DNA from: Methylophilaceae bacterium | Lineage (GTDB): Bacteria > Pseudomonadota > Gammaproteobacteria > Burkholderiales > Methylophilaceae | Assembly (NCBI GenBank): GCA_028122555.1 | Contig: JAOHSH010000006.1 | Coordinates: 1 to 42,868 of the forward strand | Reading direction: 5' to 3' | Length of the DNA stretch: 42,868 nucleotides | Notes under the pieces: model-generated | The model's input: the letters and a program-made list of their open reading frames with translations, nothing else | Told to the model about the DNA's origin: nothing | Databases searched by the model: none | Made by a program: the position numbers and the translations under genes | Shown here: in pieces, positions 7,367 through 17,201 of the stretch | How positions within the stretch are numbered: the first letter of the stretch is position 1 | Layout: each line of letters starts with the position of its first letter

Positions 7367-8124
7367 TTAGTAAAAAGTTTAAAAAAATTATTAGTGGTAA
7401 TTTCAGCAACTTTGTCAACGGATATACCTTTTAGTTCTGCAATCTTTTCTGCAACATATCTTACATTTGATGGTTCGTTTAGCTTCCCTCTATTTGGAAC
7501 AGGAGATAAATACGGCGAATCAGTTTCAATTAGTATATTTTCTAAAGGTATTTTTTTAACAGTTTCTCTTAAGGTTTCAGCATTTTTAAAAGTAATAATT
7601 CCTGAGAAAGAAATATAAAATCCAAGGTCAATTGCATTTTTAGCCATTTCGTATGATTCAGTAAAGCAATGCATAACACCAGTTACAGAATTAGCACCCT
7701 CTTCCCTCATAATACTTATTGTGTCTTCTGGGGCATTTCTTGTGTGAATTATAAGTGGAAGCTCTGACTTTATAGCTGCTTTTATATGAGTTCTAAATCT
7801 ATCCCTTTGCCAACTTAAATCCCCTTTAAGCCTAAAATAATCCAAGCCAGTTTCACCTATAGCTACAACTTTTTTATCCTTAGAATATTTAAATAGGGTA
7901 TCAATATCTGGTTCTTTTATATCCTCATAATCAGGATGTACTCCAACAGAAGCATAAATATTAGAATATTTTCTGGTTAGATCTAAGATTTCATCAATTT
8001 TATCAAGCGTTACACTTACACATAAAGCATGTGAAATTTTATTACTTTCCATATTATTAAGAACCACATCAATTTTTTGATTAAGCTCTGGGAAATTTAT
8101 ATGGCAATGAGAGTCAATATACAT
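7351..8124 (-). CDS. tatD: TatD-family metal-dependent deoxyribonuclease
   Basis: A 257-residue TIM-barrel hydrolase of full length. Metal ligands are visible: His6 and His8 (DSHCH), Glu91 (GETGLDYF), His127 (IIHTRNA), His152 (MHCFT) and Asp202 (IETDSPYL). TatD proteins are 3'-5' exonucleases or DNases, and some act as D-aminoacyl-tRNA deacylases. It sits two bases after holB, the usual gammaproteobacterial position, though the PilZ-domain gene often found between holB and tatD is missing. Confidence 0.95.
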   Translation of the reverse strand: MYIDSHCHINFPELNQKIDVVLNNMESNKISHALCVSVTLDKIDEILDLTRKYSNIYASVGVHPDYEDIKEPDIDTLFKYSKDKKVVAIGETGLDYFRLKGDLSWQRDRFRTHIKAAIKSELPLIIHTRNAPEDTISIMREEGANSVTGVMHCFTESYEMAKNAIDLGFYISFSGIITFKNAETLRETVKKIPLENILIETDSPYLSPVPNRGKLNEPSNVRYVAEKIAELKGISVDKVAEITTNNFFKLFTKCKIL

Positions 8125-8126
8125 AA

Positions 8127-9092
8127 TTAATTTGAAAAAATTTTTTTATATTCAATCATAACTGAATCAAGATTAATCTCTTTATTAATTGCTATTTGAG
8201 GATATGATTTTATAGTATTTAAAGTTTTTTGATAGGTCAATAATTTACTTAAATCTGCTCTTAATGCTAACTTACTAATTACTTCTATGTCTTTTGGAAA
8301 GAAACTATATCCTTGAGTTAATTTGCTTAATAAGAGCTCATAAGTCCATTTCTGTAATATATTAATAATCCAAGCTAGACCATTATTAAGCCATGCACTA
8401 TTTACTTTCATTAGATCTATTTCTTGTCCCTTTTTAAGCTCAACTAAAATAATATTAATACTTGTAAGCATTTCTTTATCATTAATAAGCTCTAAAGGTA
8501 AATTATTATATAACGATAAGTTGTCGATAAATTCAGCATTATCTGTTTGCTTCAGAAACTCTATTGCATCATCTTTACTTGGTTTGGAGAATGATACCAG
8601 CCTACAACGGCTTATAATTGTTGGGAGTAAATTGTTTAGTTTATTTACAGTAAAAATAATTAAAGAATTATCAGGTGGTTCTTCAACAATTTTCAATAAG
8701 GCATTTGAAGCTTGAATATTTAATCTATCTGCGCCATAAATTGATACGATTTTTTTTCCATTAGCTTGGTGAGATGAAGTTTGTAAAAAATCTTTAGCTC
8801 CTCTTATATCATCAACTTTTAGAATATCAGTTTTTAAATTTTTTTCCTCTGAGTTATTAATTACCCTAATTAAGTCAGGGTGATTTGTTTTACTCCATAA
8901 ACAGTCTTGACATTTACCACATGCAAAATATTCTTTATTTGTCTTAGAACATAAGACTGATTTAATTAACTCATCAGCAAATTTATTAATTTCTAAGGTT
9001 TGGGCACCATGCAATATATAGGCATGTGGCATTTTTAATTTATTTGAAAATACTTCAACCCAAGAACTCCTCTGCCAAGGATAAATACTCAT
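8127..9092 (-). CDS. holB: DNA polymerase III subunit delta'
   Basis: A clamp-loader subunit of 321 residues. It has the AAA+ delta' features: LHGAQTLEINKFADELIK in place of a functional P-loop, a four-Cys zinc module (Cys48, Cys58, Cys61, Cys64), and the sensor region NALLKIVEEPP followed by ISRCRLV (SRC motif). Like other delta' subunits it would not bind ATP and serves as the stator opening the beta clamp. Its ATG overlaps the tmk stop by four bases (ATGA). Confidence 0.95.
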   Translation of the reverse strand: MSIYPWQRSSWVEVFSNKLKMPHAYILHGAQTLEINKFADELIKSVLCSKTNKEYFACGKCQDCLWSKTNHPDLIRVINNSEEKNLKTDILKVDDIRGAKDFLQTSSHQANGKKIVSIYGADRLNIQASNALLKIVEEPPDNSLIIFTVNKLNNLLPTIISRCRLVSFSKPSKDDAIEFLKQTDNAEFIDNLSLYNNLPLELINDKEMLTSINIILVELKKGQEIDLMKVNSAWLNNGLAWIINILQKWTYELLLSKLTQGYSFFPKDIEVISKLALRADLSKLLTYQKTLNTIKSYPQIAINKEINLDSVMIEYKKIFSN

Positions 9093-9706
9093 GAAAAAAG
9101 CTTGTCTAACACTAGATAAATTTCTTTTTCGATGATATTTATATTTTGATTGCTATCTATTATTTTAAATCTAGAAGGTTCTTTTTTTGCTAAGTCTAAA
9201 TATGAATTCCTTATTCTTTTATGAAAATCTGATGATTCTTTTTCAAATTTATCAAGATTTCCATTTGATTTTAGTCTAGTTAAACTTACATCAATTGGTA
9301 AATCAAAAAGTAAAGTTAAATCTGGTTTTAGATTAACATGAACCCAATTCTTAAGTACGGTAATTTTTTTTGAATCAACATACTTGCCTCCACTTTGATA
9401 GGCATATGTAGCATCAGTAAATCTATCGCTAATCACATTTATTCCAGACTGAAGATTTGGTGTTATAACTTGCTGAACGTGTTCATTCCTAGCAGCAAAC
9501 ATCAACAGTGTTTCAGTTTCTGGGGTTATTTCATCATGCAGTAAAATTTCTCTTAATTTTTCACCAAGCAAAGTTCCACCTGGCTCTCTTGTAAAGAAGG
9601 AATTATGATTCTTGTCTGTAAGATATTTCTTTATAAATTTGATACATGTACTTTTTCCAGCGCCATCAACGCCCTCAAGCGTTATAAATTTAGGATTTAG
9701 TTTCAT
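9089..9706 (-). CDS. tmk: Thymidylate kinase
   Basis: A 205-residue dTMP kinase making dTDP for DNA synthesis. The P-loop GVDGAGKST covers residues 12-20. TREPGGTLLGEKLRE holds the DR(Y/H)/E-P-G segment, and SDRFTDATYAYQSGG is the thymidine-binding/lid approach. The length is typical. It overlaps mltG upstream and holB downstream by four bases each, so mltG-tmk-holB is translationally coupled. Confidence 0.96.
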   Translation of the reverse strand: MKLNPKFITLEGVDGAGKSTCIKFIKKYLTDKNHNSFFTREPGGTLLGEKLREILLHDEITPETETLLMFAARNEHVQQVITPNLQSGINVISDRFTDATYAYQSGGKYVDSKKITVLKNWVHVNLKPDLTLLFDLPIDVSLTRLKSNGNLDKFEKESSDFHKRIRNSYLDLAKKEPSRFKIIDSNQNINIIEKEIYLVLDKLFS

Positions 9707-10707
9707 CTTTGATATTTTTTTACTGCTTTATTATGTTCCCTTAGTGTAGCTGAAAAATGGTGTCTTCTGCCACCTTTAGCAACAAAATAAAGAGCATTGG
9801 TTACCGCAGGATTAAGAGCTGCTTCTATTGAATTTAAGCTTGGGAGTGAAATTGGAGATGGTGGAAGTCCTTTTCTAGTGTAAGTATTGTAAGGGGTATC
9901 TTTTTTTAAATCTTTTCTTGTAAGATTTCCATTAAATCTATTACCCATTCCATAAATTACTGTTGGATCACTTTGCAGTGGCATACCTATATTCATTCGA
10001 TTAACAAAAACACCAGCGATAACTGGAGCCTCTTCAATTACACCTACTTCTTTTTCTATTATTGATGCAATTATTAATGCTTCATACATATTTCTATAAG
10101 GTAATTCATCTGAACGATTATCCCATGCATGCTGAAGTTTTCGATTCAAAACACTATGTGAATTTTGAAGTATTTCTATATCGGAGGTGTTTTTATAAAA
10201 ATAATAGCTATCTGGAAAAAATAAACCTTCTAAATGTTTTTTATCAGAAGAGATAGCTTTCAAAATTGTTTCTTTATTATATGATTTTAATGTTTGCTTT
10301 ATGTACTTATTTTTTTTTATTTTATTAATCATCTCTAAAGAAGTAAGGCCCTCAGCAAAATAAATAGAATATAAAGACTCTTTTCCATTAGCCAACATAT
10401 CAAGAAGGTCTAAGGCTGTTGCGTTAGATTTAAGTTTATAATGACCTTTTTTTAACTCTTCTCTTTTATCAAAAACAAAAGTAAGTAATTTAAATCTAAA
10501 AGATTCTTTTAAAATCTTAATCTCAACAAGTTGTTCCGTAATTTCATCTATATTACTTCCTTCAGAAATTTCAAAACTTGCATTTTCTTCAGTTATATTC
10601 AGGGGAAGAAGTAAATAACTTATTATCCAAAAAATAAAAAAACAAAAGATAATTAAAATTTTTCTATTTTTAATATTATTTAATATTTTTGATAATATTA
10701 AATTCAT
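9703..10707 (-). CDS. mltG: Endolytic murein transglycosylase MltG
   Basis: A 334-residue inner-membrane enzyme that cuts nascent glycan strands. One membrane helix lies at about 17-35, followed by a periplasmic LysM-like segment (EISEGSNIDEITEQLVEIKI) and the YceG catalytic domain. The catalytic Glu218 is in IIEKEVG, and conserved QSDPTVIYG, YNTYTRKGLPPSPI and HHFSATLREHN follow. It lies in the standard pabC-mltG-tmk position and overlaps pabC by four bases. Confidence 0.96.
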   Translation of the reverse strand: MNLILSKILNNIKNRKILIIFCFFIFWIISYLLLPLNITEENASFEISEGSNIDEITEQLVEIKILKESFRFKLLTFVFDKREELKKGHYKLKSNATALDLLDMLANGKESLYSIYFAEGLTSLEMINKIKKNKYIKQTLKSYNKETILKAISSDKKHLEGLFFPDSYYFYKNTSDIEILQNSHSVLNRKLQHAWDNRSDELPYRNMYEALIIASIIEKEVGVIEEAPVIAGVFVNRMNIGMPLQSDPTVIYGMGNRFNGNLTRKDLKKDTPYNTYTRKGLPPSPISLPSLNSIEAALNPAVTNALYFVAKGGRRHHFSATLREHNKAVKKYQR

Positions 10708-11525
10708 TTAACGTCCAATGGAATAATAAAATCCTTTATCAATGAGGTGAATAAATCATCATGCCATTTTTTTTCTTCAATTTGATTTACATATAAGGCA
10801 CCAAAAACTGAATTGGTAATTATAACTTCATCTGCTTTTTTTAATTTGTCTAATGTAATATTTTGATTCTTAAATCTAAATCCAATAGATTTAATATTTT
10901 TAATAATTATTTCTTTACAGACACCTGATACACCTGCATGATCTTGATTAGGACTTACTAAAACTTTGCCGTACCTTGCAAAAATATTACCGCTTACACA
11001 TTCATTAACATACCCATTTTTATCAAGCATAATACCATCAAAAACTGAAGCACTTAATTCGGTTTTAGCAAGAATATTATCTATTCTATTTAGATGTTTT
11101 ACACCACCATAAATATCATTATGAGATGTTCTTGTTTTGCAAACACTGATCCTTACCCCATCTGTATGAAACGTACTTTTAATTTTTTTATAATTCGACT
11201 TTAATATAATACGAGTGCTTTTTATATTTTTATTAAATTGATAACCATGATTTGATATTCCACGAGTAATAATAACTTTACCAATATAGGTTTTATGGTC
11301 AGCAAATAATTTTTTAATGTCACAAAATAATTCTTTTTTTGTTGGGACTTTAATCTTAAGGATATTTGCATCTACTTTTAGTTTTTTATAGTGCATATCC
11401 CAATTTATTGGGCATCCACTCTTAACTAAAAAAGTTCTAAATACACCATCCCCAAAAGATAATCCCCTGTCAAATGGATTAATTTTTTTGGAAGGGCTGC
11501 CATTAATTAAAAAGTTATTTTTCAA
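10704..11525 (-). CDS. pabC: Aminodeoxychorismate lyase (class IV PLP enzyme)
   Basis: A 273-residue fold-type IV PLP enzyme. The N-terminal FDRGLSFGDGVFRT is typical, the PLP-binding Lys143 is in GGVKHLNR, and Glu175 in VNECVSGN contacts the cofactor. Branched-chain and D-amino-acid aminotransferases share the fold; the fabF-pabC-mltG context makes the folate enzyme, converting aminodeoxychorismate to 4-aminobenzoate and pyruvate, the best call. Confidence 0.9.
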   Translation of the reverse strand: MKNNFLINGSPSKKINPFDRGLSFGDGVFRTFLVKSGCPINWDMHYKKLKVDANILKIKVPTKKELFCDIKKLFADHKTYIGKVIITRGISNHGYQFNKNIKSTRIILKSNYKKIKSTFHTDGVRISVCKTRTSHNDIYGGVKHLNRIDNILAKTELSASVFDGIMLDKNGYVNECVSGNIFARYGKVLVSPNQDHAGVSGVCKEIIIKNIKSIGFRFKNQNITLDKLKKADEVIITNSVFGALYVNQIEEKKWHDDLFTSLIKDFIIPLDVK

Positions 11526-11541
11526 TTTAACTATTACTATT

Positions 11542-12774
11542 TTAAATTCTTTTAAAAATTAAACTACCGTTTGTTCCACCAAACCCAAAATTATTCTTTA
11601 ATGCAGCATTTATATTAATTTCTTTAGCCTCATTTGCAGAAAAATCTAAATCACATTCGGTATCTTGATTGAAAATATTCATTGTTGGTGGTGAGATTTG
11701 ATGATGAACAGCCAATACTGTGAAAACTGATTCTATCCCTCCCGCACCACCTAATAAATGTCCTGTCATAGACTTTGTAGAATTAACAACTAAATCATAA
11801 GCATGTTTGTTAAAAGTCTCCTTAATAGCATTAACTTCGTTTAAATCACCAAGCTGAGTCGAAGTACCATGTGCATTAATATATCCAACTTCATTTAAAT
11901 TAATACCTGCATTTTTAATTGCATTAAGCATAGATCTTTTAGGGCCGTCTATACTAGGAGCAGTAATATGATAAGCATCAGCACTCATGCCATAACCACT
12001 TAGTTCACAATAAATTTTTGCTCCACGTTTCATAGCATGCTCATACTCTTCGATTACCATTACTCCAGCACCTTCTCCAATAACAAAACCATCCCTGTCT
12101 TTATCCCAGGGTCTGGAAGCTGTTTTTGGGTCATCATTACGTTGTGATAATGCCTTGGCTGCTGAGAAACCTGCTACAGTTAATTCTGTAATTGCTGCTT
12201 CTGAACCACCTGCAATCATTACATCCGCATCTCCATATTCAATCATTCTACTGGCATCCCCTATCGAATGAGTACCTGTAGTACAAGCTGTTACAATTGA
12301 AATATTTGGACCTTTAATTCCATACATTATAGATAAATTGCCTGATATCATATTTATAATTGTTCCTGGAACGAAGAAAGGGGAAACTTTTCTAGGGCCA
12401 CCCTGATTAAAATTATCACAAGTAGTTTCTATAAGATTGATGCCTCCGATACCGGAACCGATTGAAATACCAATTCTCTCAGAGTTTTCTTCAGTTACCT
12501 CAAGACCAGAGTCTTTAATTGCTTCAATACCTGCAACCAAACCAAATTGCATAAAAGTATCCATTCTTTTTGAATCTTTTGCATTCAAGTACATATCAGG
12601 ATTAAAGTTTTTAACTTCACCTGCAACTTGAGATTTAAAGCTTGATATATCGAACTTACTGATGTTGGTTATTCCCGAAACACCATTAACGATATTCTCC
12701 CACGATTCTGCAACACCTATACCAACAGGTGTTATCAAACCAAGTCCTGTAACTACAACCCTTCTTTTCGTCAT
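11542..12774 (-). CDS. fabF: Beta-ketoacyl-ACP synthase II
   Basis: A 410-residue condensing enzyme that elongates acyl-ACP with malonyl-ACP. The Cys-His-His triad is Cys164 (VTACTTGTHS), His302 (NAHGTSTQLGD) and His339 (KSMTGHLLGGAGG), with the C-terminal NNFGFGGTNGS. It lies just downstream of acpP, but a nine-base-pair hairpin fills the gap and no Shine-Dalgarno is visible before the ATG at 12772-12774; the upstream bases read AGATAAATCC. Its translation may therefore depend on the acpP message structure. Confidence 0.97.
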   Translation of the reverse strand: MTKRRVVVTGLGLITPVGIGVAESWENIVNGVSGITNISKFDISSFKSQVAGEVKNFNPDMYLNAKDSKRMDTFMQFGLVAGIEAIKDSGLEVTEENSERIGISIGSGIGGINLIETTCDNFNQGGPRKVSPFFVPGTIINMISGNLSIMYGIKGPNISIVTACTTGTHSIGDASRMIEYGDADVMIAGGSEAAITELTVAGFSAAKALSQRNDDPKTASRPWDKDRDGFVIGEGAGVMVIEEYEHAMKRGAKIYCELSGYGMSADAYHITAPSIDGPKRSMLNAIKNAGINLNEVGYINAHGTSTQLGDLNEVNAIKETFNKHAYDLVVNSTKSMTGHLLGGAGGIESVFTVLAVHHQISPPTMNIFNQDTECDLDFSANEAKEININAALKNNFGFGGTNGSLIFKRI

Positions 12775-12780
12775 GGATTT

Positions 12781-12802
12781 ATCTAATCAGTTTTGATTAG
12801 AT
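12781..12802 (-). promoter_or_regulatory. Hairpin between acpP and fabF
   Basis: ATCTAATCA (12781-12789), loop GTTT, TGATTAGAT (12794-12802) form a perfect nine-base-pair stem in the 35-base acpP-fabF gap. There is no T-run on the minus strand after it, so it is not a standard terminator. It could be an mRNA stability or processing element that keeps acpP messages abundant, or it could limit fabF translation. Confidence 0.55.
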
Positions 12803-12809
12803 TAGTTGG

Positions 12810-13046
12810 TTATTTAAGATTTTTATTTATATAATCTATTGCTTGTTGCACTGTTGTAATTTTTTCAGCTTCTTCATCAGGAATTTCAGTATCAAACTCT
12901 TCTTCTAAAGCCATTACAAGCTCAACAGTATCGAGTGAGTCTGCACCAAGATCATCAATAAATGATGATTCATTTTTTATTTTATCGTCATCTGCTCCTA
13001 ATTGTTCTGAAACAATTTTTCTAACTCTTTGCTCGATATCTGACAT
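12810..13046 (-). CDS. acpP: Acyl carrier protein
   Basis: A 78-residue acidic ACP that carries growing acyl chains on 4'-phosphopantetheine. The attachment Ser37 is in [10 protein letters not shown], and helix II ([20 protein letters not shown]) is the usual partner-binding surface. The start has GGGG upstream (AAAAGGGGTTAACAA). A 132-base gap separates it from fabG, enough for its own promoter, in keeping with the high ACP demand of a cell. Confidence 0.98.
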   Translation of the reverse strand: MSDIEQRVRKIVSEQLGADDDKIKNESSFIDDLGADSLDTVELVMALEEEFDTEIPDEEAEKITTVQQAIDYINKNLK

Positions 13047-13178
13047 TTGTTAACCCCTTTTTTAAAAAACAAATAAATTACTGTCGCTATTTTATCAAAT
13101 GAATGCTTACTTTATAAAACTATTTTGTAAAAATTAATAAAAAATTTTTAACTTATTGATTTATATGAAAATAAATAA

Positions 13179-13919
13179 TTAAATCATTAACATTCCACCA
13201 TTTATGTGGAGTGTTTCTCCGGTTATATAGCCAGCTTTATCAGATACCAAAAAAGCTACAGCTTGAGCAATATCATGTGGTTTACCTAATCGCCCAAGCG
13301 GGATTTTACTCAACAATTGAGTTTTATGATCCTCTGAAAGAGAATTTGTCATATCAGTATCTATAAAGCCTGGTGCGACACAATTTACAGTAATTCCCCT
13401 ACTTCCAACTTCTTGGGCAAGAGATTTGGTAAATCCAGATATGCCAGCTTTAGATGCAGTATAGTTTGTTTGTCCTGCATTACCAGAATGTCCAACTACT
13501 GAAGATATATTTATAATACGACCATATTTCTTTTTTAACATCTTTCTAATTACAGATTGACTCAATTTAAATACAGATTTTAAATTTGTGTCAATAACCT
13601 CATTCCAATCTTCTTCTTTCATTTTCATCAATAAAGTATCTTTAGTTATTCCTGCATTATTTACTAGAATATCGATATCTCCATAAGTTTCTTCAATATT
13701 TTTTATTAATGTTTCTATTGATTCATTATTATTAGCATTTAAAATTAATCCAGCACCAACGCCTTTTGTATCGACTTGAAGCATTTCTTGTATTTTTTTA
13801 ACTCCTATATCTGAAGTTGCTGTACCGACAACAAAAATATTATTTCTTGATAACTCTAATGCGATTGCCTCACCAATACCTCTGCTAGCACCTGTAACAA
13901 GTGCAATTTTTTTATCCAT
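13179..13919 (-). CDS. fabG: 3-oxoacyl-ACP reductase
   Basis: A 246-residue short-chain dehydrogenase that reduces 3-oxoacyl-ACP with NADPH. The cofactor motif is TGASRGIG (9-16), with NNAG (87-90), and the catalytic Ser (INISSVVG, 137-144), Tyr153 and Lys157 (NYTASKAG). The C-terminal GYITGETLHINGGMLMI is the FabG end. Its ATG shares one base with the fabD stop. Confidence 0.97.
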   Translation of the reverse strand: MDKKIALVTGASRGIGEAIALELSRNNIFVVGTATSDIGVKKIQEMLQVDTKGVGAGLILNANNNESIETLIKNIEETYGDIDILVNNAGITKDTLLMKMKEEDWNEVIDTNLKSVFKLSQSVIRKMLKKKYGRIINISSVVGHSGNAGQTNYTASKAGISGFTKSLAQEVGSRGITVNCVAPGFIDTDMTNSLSEDHKTQLLSKIPLGRLGKPHDIAQAVAFLVSDKAGYITGETLHINGGMLMI

Positions 13920-14854
13920 TAGTCATTCCTTAATTGTAAAAAAATTTCGTTTATTGCCTCTTCATTATTAACAGAAAAATGTGAAGCTTTTTTATTAATT
14001 CTTTTATTTAAACCTGTTAAAACTTTTCCAGGTCCAGCCTCAACAAATATATCAATTTCTTTTTTTGATAAAAATTGAATTGTTTGTGTCCATTTTACTG
14101 GATTAAATAATTGTTTAACAAGAGCTAGTTTGATTTCATCAATATTATTGTAATTGATAGCATTAAAGTTTTGAATAATAGGAAAATCTGGCATATCAAA
14201 ATTAACTTGATTTAAATAATTACTAAATAAAATTGATGCTGGCTCCATTAATTTACAATGAGAAGGGACACTTACTGAGAGTAAGATAGCTCTTTTAGCC
14301 CCAGCATGTTTAAAGCTCTCTAGTGATTTTTCTAAAATACTCTTTGATCCAGCAATAACTACTTGTCCTGGAGAGTTAAAATTAACAGCTTGCAAAACAC
14401 CTTCCCCTTGTTCTTGTTTGCATATATCAATAACTTCTTTATCTTTTAAACCTATTATTGCAGCCATTCCACCTTCATTATTAGGTACTGCATTCTGCAT
14501 TAATTCCGCTCTTTTTGTAACAATTTTTAATGCATTTTCAAAAGTTAAAGAATTTGCTGCAACTAAAGCTGTAAATTCTCCCAAACTATGTCCAGCTATA
14601 TAGCTTGGTGAGCCTAAATTATTTTCTTGAAGATATTTCCAAGTTGCAACTCCTGCCGTAAGCATTAAAGGTTGCGTATTTACTGTTTGATTAATCTCTT
14701 TATTTTCAGATGAAATCATTGCCCAAAAATCTTTCCTCAAAATTTCTGAAGCTTCATTAAAAGTTTTTTTAATTACAGGAATATGAGAAAGGTCATTCAT
14801 CATTCCAATTGATTGGGAACCTTGACCAGGGAATGTAATAATATATTTACGCAT
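13919..14854 (-). CDS. fabD: Malonyl-CoA:ACP transacylase
   Basis: A 311-residue acyltransferase that loads malonyl onto ACP. It has FPGQGSQ (8-14), the nucleophile Ser90 in GHSLGE, and the partner His199 in VSVPSH. The length is as usual. It starts directly after the fabH stop codon (TAA followed by ATG), so coupled translation is likely. Confidence 0.97.
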   Translation of the reverse strand: MRKYIITFPGQGSQSIGMMNDLSHIPVIKKTFNEASEILRKDFWAMISSENKEINQTVNTQPLMLTAGVATWKYLQENNLGSPSYIAGHSLGEFTALVAANSLTFENALKIVTKRAELMQNAVPNNEGGMAAIIGLKDKEVIDICKQEQGEGVLQAVNFNSPGQVVIAGSKSILEKSLESFKHAGAKRAILLSVSVPSHCKLMEPASILFSNYLNQVNFDMPDFPIIQNFNAINYNNIDEIKLALVKQLFNPVKWTQTIQFLSKKEIDIFVEAGPGKVLTGLNKRINKKASHFSVNNEEAINEIFLQLRND

Positions 14855-15808
14855 TTAAAATCTTATGAGTGCTGAGCCCCAAGTGAATCCTCCCCCAAAA
14901 GCCTCCATCAAAATGAGGTGACCTGGTTTTATTTTGCCACTTATTATGCCCTCATCTAAAGCAAGGGGAATAGAGGCAGCAGAAGTATTTCCATGTCTAT
15001 CTATTGTAACAATTACTTTATCCATACTCATCTGTAATTTTTTTGCGGTTGCTTCAAGAATTCTAATATTTGCTTGATGTGGCACAAGCCAGTCAATATC
15101 TTTTTTTTGTAAATTATTCGCCTCTAATGCTTCATCAACAATTTTATCCAATGTGTTAACTGCAATTTTAAATACCTGGCTTCCTTGCATTGTGATTGTT
15201 TGTTTAATTTTATTTTTAATATTATTATTTGGAACATGAAGAAGTTCTTCGTGTTGGCCATCAGCATGAATATGTGTGGATAAAATACCTTGTTGATCAG
15301 AAGATGAAAGAATAACTGCCCCACCACCATCACCCCATAGAATTGCGTTACTCCTGTCAGTATAGTCTGTTATTTTTGACATGGAGTCAGCACCAATCAC
15401 TAAAATATTTTTTGCTGATTGTGTTTTAATAAATTTGTCAGCAATTGATAATCCATAAATAAAACCACTACAAACTGCTTGAATATCAAAAGCAGGGCAA
15501 TTTTTAATGCCCAATTTTGTTTGAACATTACATGCGATACTTGGAAAAATCTTATCTGGTGTGGTGGTAGCAACAATAATAAGATCAATTTCTTCGGTAC
15601 TAATATCAGCATTACTTATTGCCTTTTTAGCTGCTTCAAAAGCTAAATCACTCGTTTGTTCATCAGAACCAACTATATGCCTTTCTTTTATTCCTGTTCT
15701 TGATGTAATCCATTCATCAGTTGTATCTAAGGTTTTTTCAAGATCTTTATTTGTTAATACTTTTTTTGGGAGATAACTTCCCACACCTTTTATTTTGGAA
15801 AATATCAT
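14855..15808 (-). CDS. fabH: Beta-ketoacyl-ACP synthase III
   Basis: A 317-residue initiating condensing enzyme joining acetyl-CoA to malonyl-ACP. The triad is Cys113 (QAVCSGFIYGL), His244 (VPHQANIRI) and Asn274 (RHGNTSAAS). The C-terminal LILMEAFGGGFTWGSALIRF is typical. It is 17 bases after plsX in the standard plsX-fabH-fabD order. Confidence 0.97.
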   Translation of the reverse strand: MIFSKIKGVGSYLPKKVLTNKDLEKTLDTTDEWITSRTGIKERHIVGSDEQTSDLAFEAAKKAISNADISTEEIDLIIVATTTPDKIFPSIACNVQTKLGIKNCPAFDIQAVCSGFIYGLSIADKFIKTQSAKNILVIGADSMSKITDYTDRSNAILWGDGGGAVILSSSDQQGILSTHIHADGQHEELLHVPNNNIKNKIKQTITMQGSQVFKIAVNTLDKIVDEALEANNLQKKDIDWLVPHQANIRILEATAKKLQMSMDKVIVTIDRHGNTSAASIPLALDEGIISGKIKPGHLILMEAFGGGFTWGSALIRF

Positions 15809-15825
15809 ATTTTTCCTTACTTAGA

Positions 15826-16836
15826 TCAATTAGATTCAATTTTAATTTGTTTTTTTATTTTCTCAAGTACTCTATTTTCAGATTCTTCAATAGCTGTAAT
15901 TATGGCTGTTTTAAAAGCAAGAATATCAGCACTTCCGTGACTTTTAATAACAATACCATTAAGACCAAGAAAAGATGCACCATTATATCTTCTAGGGTCA
16001 AGTCTTTTCCTAAAAGATTTTAATAGCGATAAAGAGATCAAAGCTATAATTTTTGTAAGCCAATTCTTTCTGTACTCAGCAGTTAGAAAATTGCCAAACA
16101 TTCTAAGTACGCCTTCAGTTGTTTTTAATGCTACATTACCCACAAATCCATCGCACACAACAACATCAGTTGTTCCTTTAAAAATATCGTCGCCTTCTAC
16201 GTTACCATAAAAATTTAAATGGCTTTCTTTGAGAAGTGTAAAAGTTTTTTTAACCACTTCATTTCCTTTAATATCCTCTGAACCAATATTTAAAAGACCT
16301 ACTGACGGATTTTTCTTTTTAGATAAAGTGCTTGTTAGCATAGCTCCCATTACTGAAAATTGAAGGAGTTGTTCAGGAGTGCTATCAGTATTAGCTCCCA
16401 AATCTAAGACACAAGTAACACCACCACTTCTATTTGGAAAATTTGATGCGATAGCTGGTCTCTCAATACTTGGAAGCATTTTAAGAACGAATCGAGCTGT
16501 TGCCATTAAAGCGCCAGTGTTACCTGAACTCACACAAGCTGCAGCTTTATTAGTTTTAACTAAATTAATTGCTAATCTCATTGAAGATTTTTTTTTATTT
16601 TTTAAAGCAGATTGAGGAGATTCATCCATCTCCACTGACTCTAAAGCATTTACTATAGTTATACGCGGATGATTGGCTTCTTTCAGCTTAGTGAGAATTT
16701 TTTTTATACCCTCCTCTTTCCCAACAAGAATAATATTTATTTCGGGAAACTGGTGAAGGATTTGTATTGATGCAGGAACTGTGACTTTAATACCATAGTC
16801 TCCTCCCATTGCATCAATGGCAATTGAATGTTGCAT
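15826..16836 (-). CDS. plsX: Phosphate acyltransferase PlsX
   Basis: A 336-residue enzyme making acyl-phosphate from acyl-ACP for phospholipid synthesis. It begins with the family signature [10 protein letters not shown] (5-14), and contains [10 protein letters not shown] and [19 protein letters not shown], and [17 protein letters not shown] near residue 240. It lies 25 bases after rpmF, the conserved rpmF-plsX pair. Confidence 0.97.
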   Translation of the reverse strand: MQHSIAIDAMGGDYGIKVTVPASIQILHQFPEINIILVGKEEGIKKILTKLKEANHPRITIVNALESVEMDESPQSALKNKKKSSMRLAINLVKTNKAAACVSSGNTGALMATARFVLKMLPSIERPAIASNFPNRSGGVTCVLDLGANTDSTPEQLLQFSVMGAMLTSTLSKKKNPSVGLLNIGSEDIKGNEVVKKTFTLLKESHLNFYGNVEGDDIFKGTTDVVVCDGFVGNVALKTTEGVLRMFGNFLTAEYRKNWLTKIIALISLSLLKSFRKRLDPRRYNGASFLGLNGIVIKSHGSADILAFKTAIITAIEESENRVLEKIKKQIKIESN

Positions 16837-16861
16837 AATTTAAATGGAGATTATAATGAGA

Positions 16862-17041
16862 TTATCCACCTTTGGTAGTTATAACTTTTTTACCTTTATA
16901 AAAACCAGAAGCACTAACATGATGTCTCAAATGAGTTTCCCCAGTTGTTTGCTCAACAGCTAACGCTGGACTTGATAAACTGTCATGTGATCTTCGCATA
17001 CCTACTTTTGAAGGTGATTTTTTACTTTTCTGAACAGCCAT
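16862..17041 (-). CDS. rpmF: 50S ribosomal protein L32
   Basis: This 59-residue gene starts at ATG 17039-17041 after a good AAGGAG and ends with TAA at 16862-16864. The protein begins [20 protein letters not shown], the invariant L32 start, and continues with [17 protein letters not shown]32 is a large-subunit protein. The DUF177/YceD gene that usually precedes rpmF is absent; instead a divergent promoter region lies upstream. Confidence 0.97.
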   Translation of the reverse strand: MAVQKSKKSPSKVGMRRSHDSLSSPALAVEQTTGETHLRHHVSASGFYKGKKVITTKGG

Positions 17042-17121
17042 AATGACTCCTTAAATGAATAATGAACACAAAAAAATAACTACTTGTAAGTTAAGAAGTT
17101 TTGCTCAAAATTTAAAGCGAG

Positions 17122-17130
17122 ATTTTAGCA
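17122..17130 (-). promoter_or_regulatory. Extended -10 promoter candidate for the rpmF-plsX-fab operon
   Basis: Read on the minus strand this is TGCTAAAAT, an extended -10 (TGnTAAAAT), 81 bases before the rpmF start. The matching -35 (TTATAG at 17 bases) is weak, as is usual with extended -10 promoters. Confidence 0.45.
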
Positions 17131-17201
17131 TAAAATCACAAATTCTATAAATAAATCACATTGATTAGTATTTCATTTAATATCTTTCAATTTATTTTAG
17201 T

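Noticed and set aside
15721-16023. 100-residue plus-strand ORF across fabH/plsX
   Set aside because: Runs antisense across two well-supported genes, is Phe/Leu/Ser-rich as expected for antisense AT-rich DNA, and has no recognisable domain.
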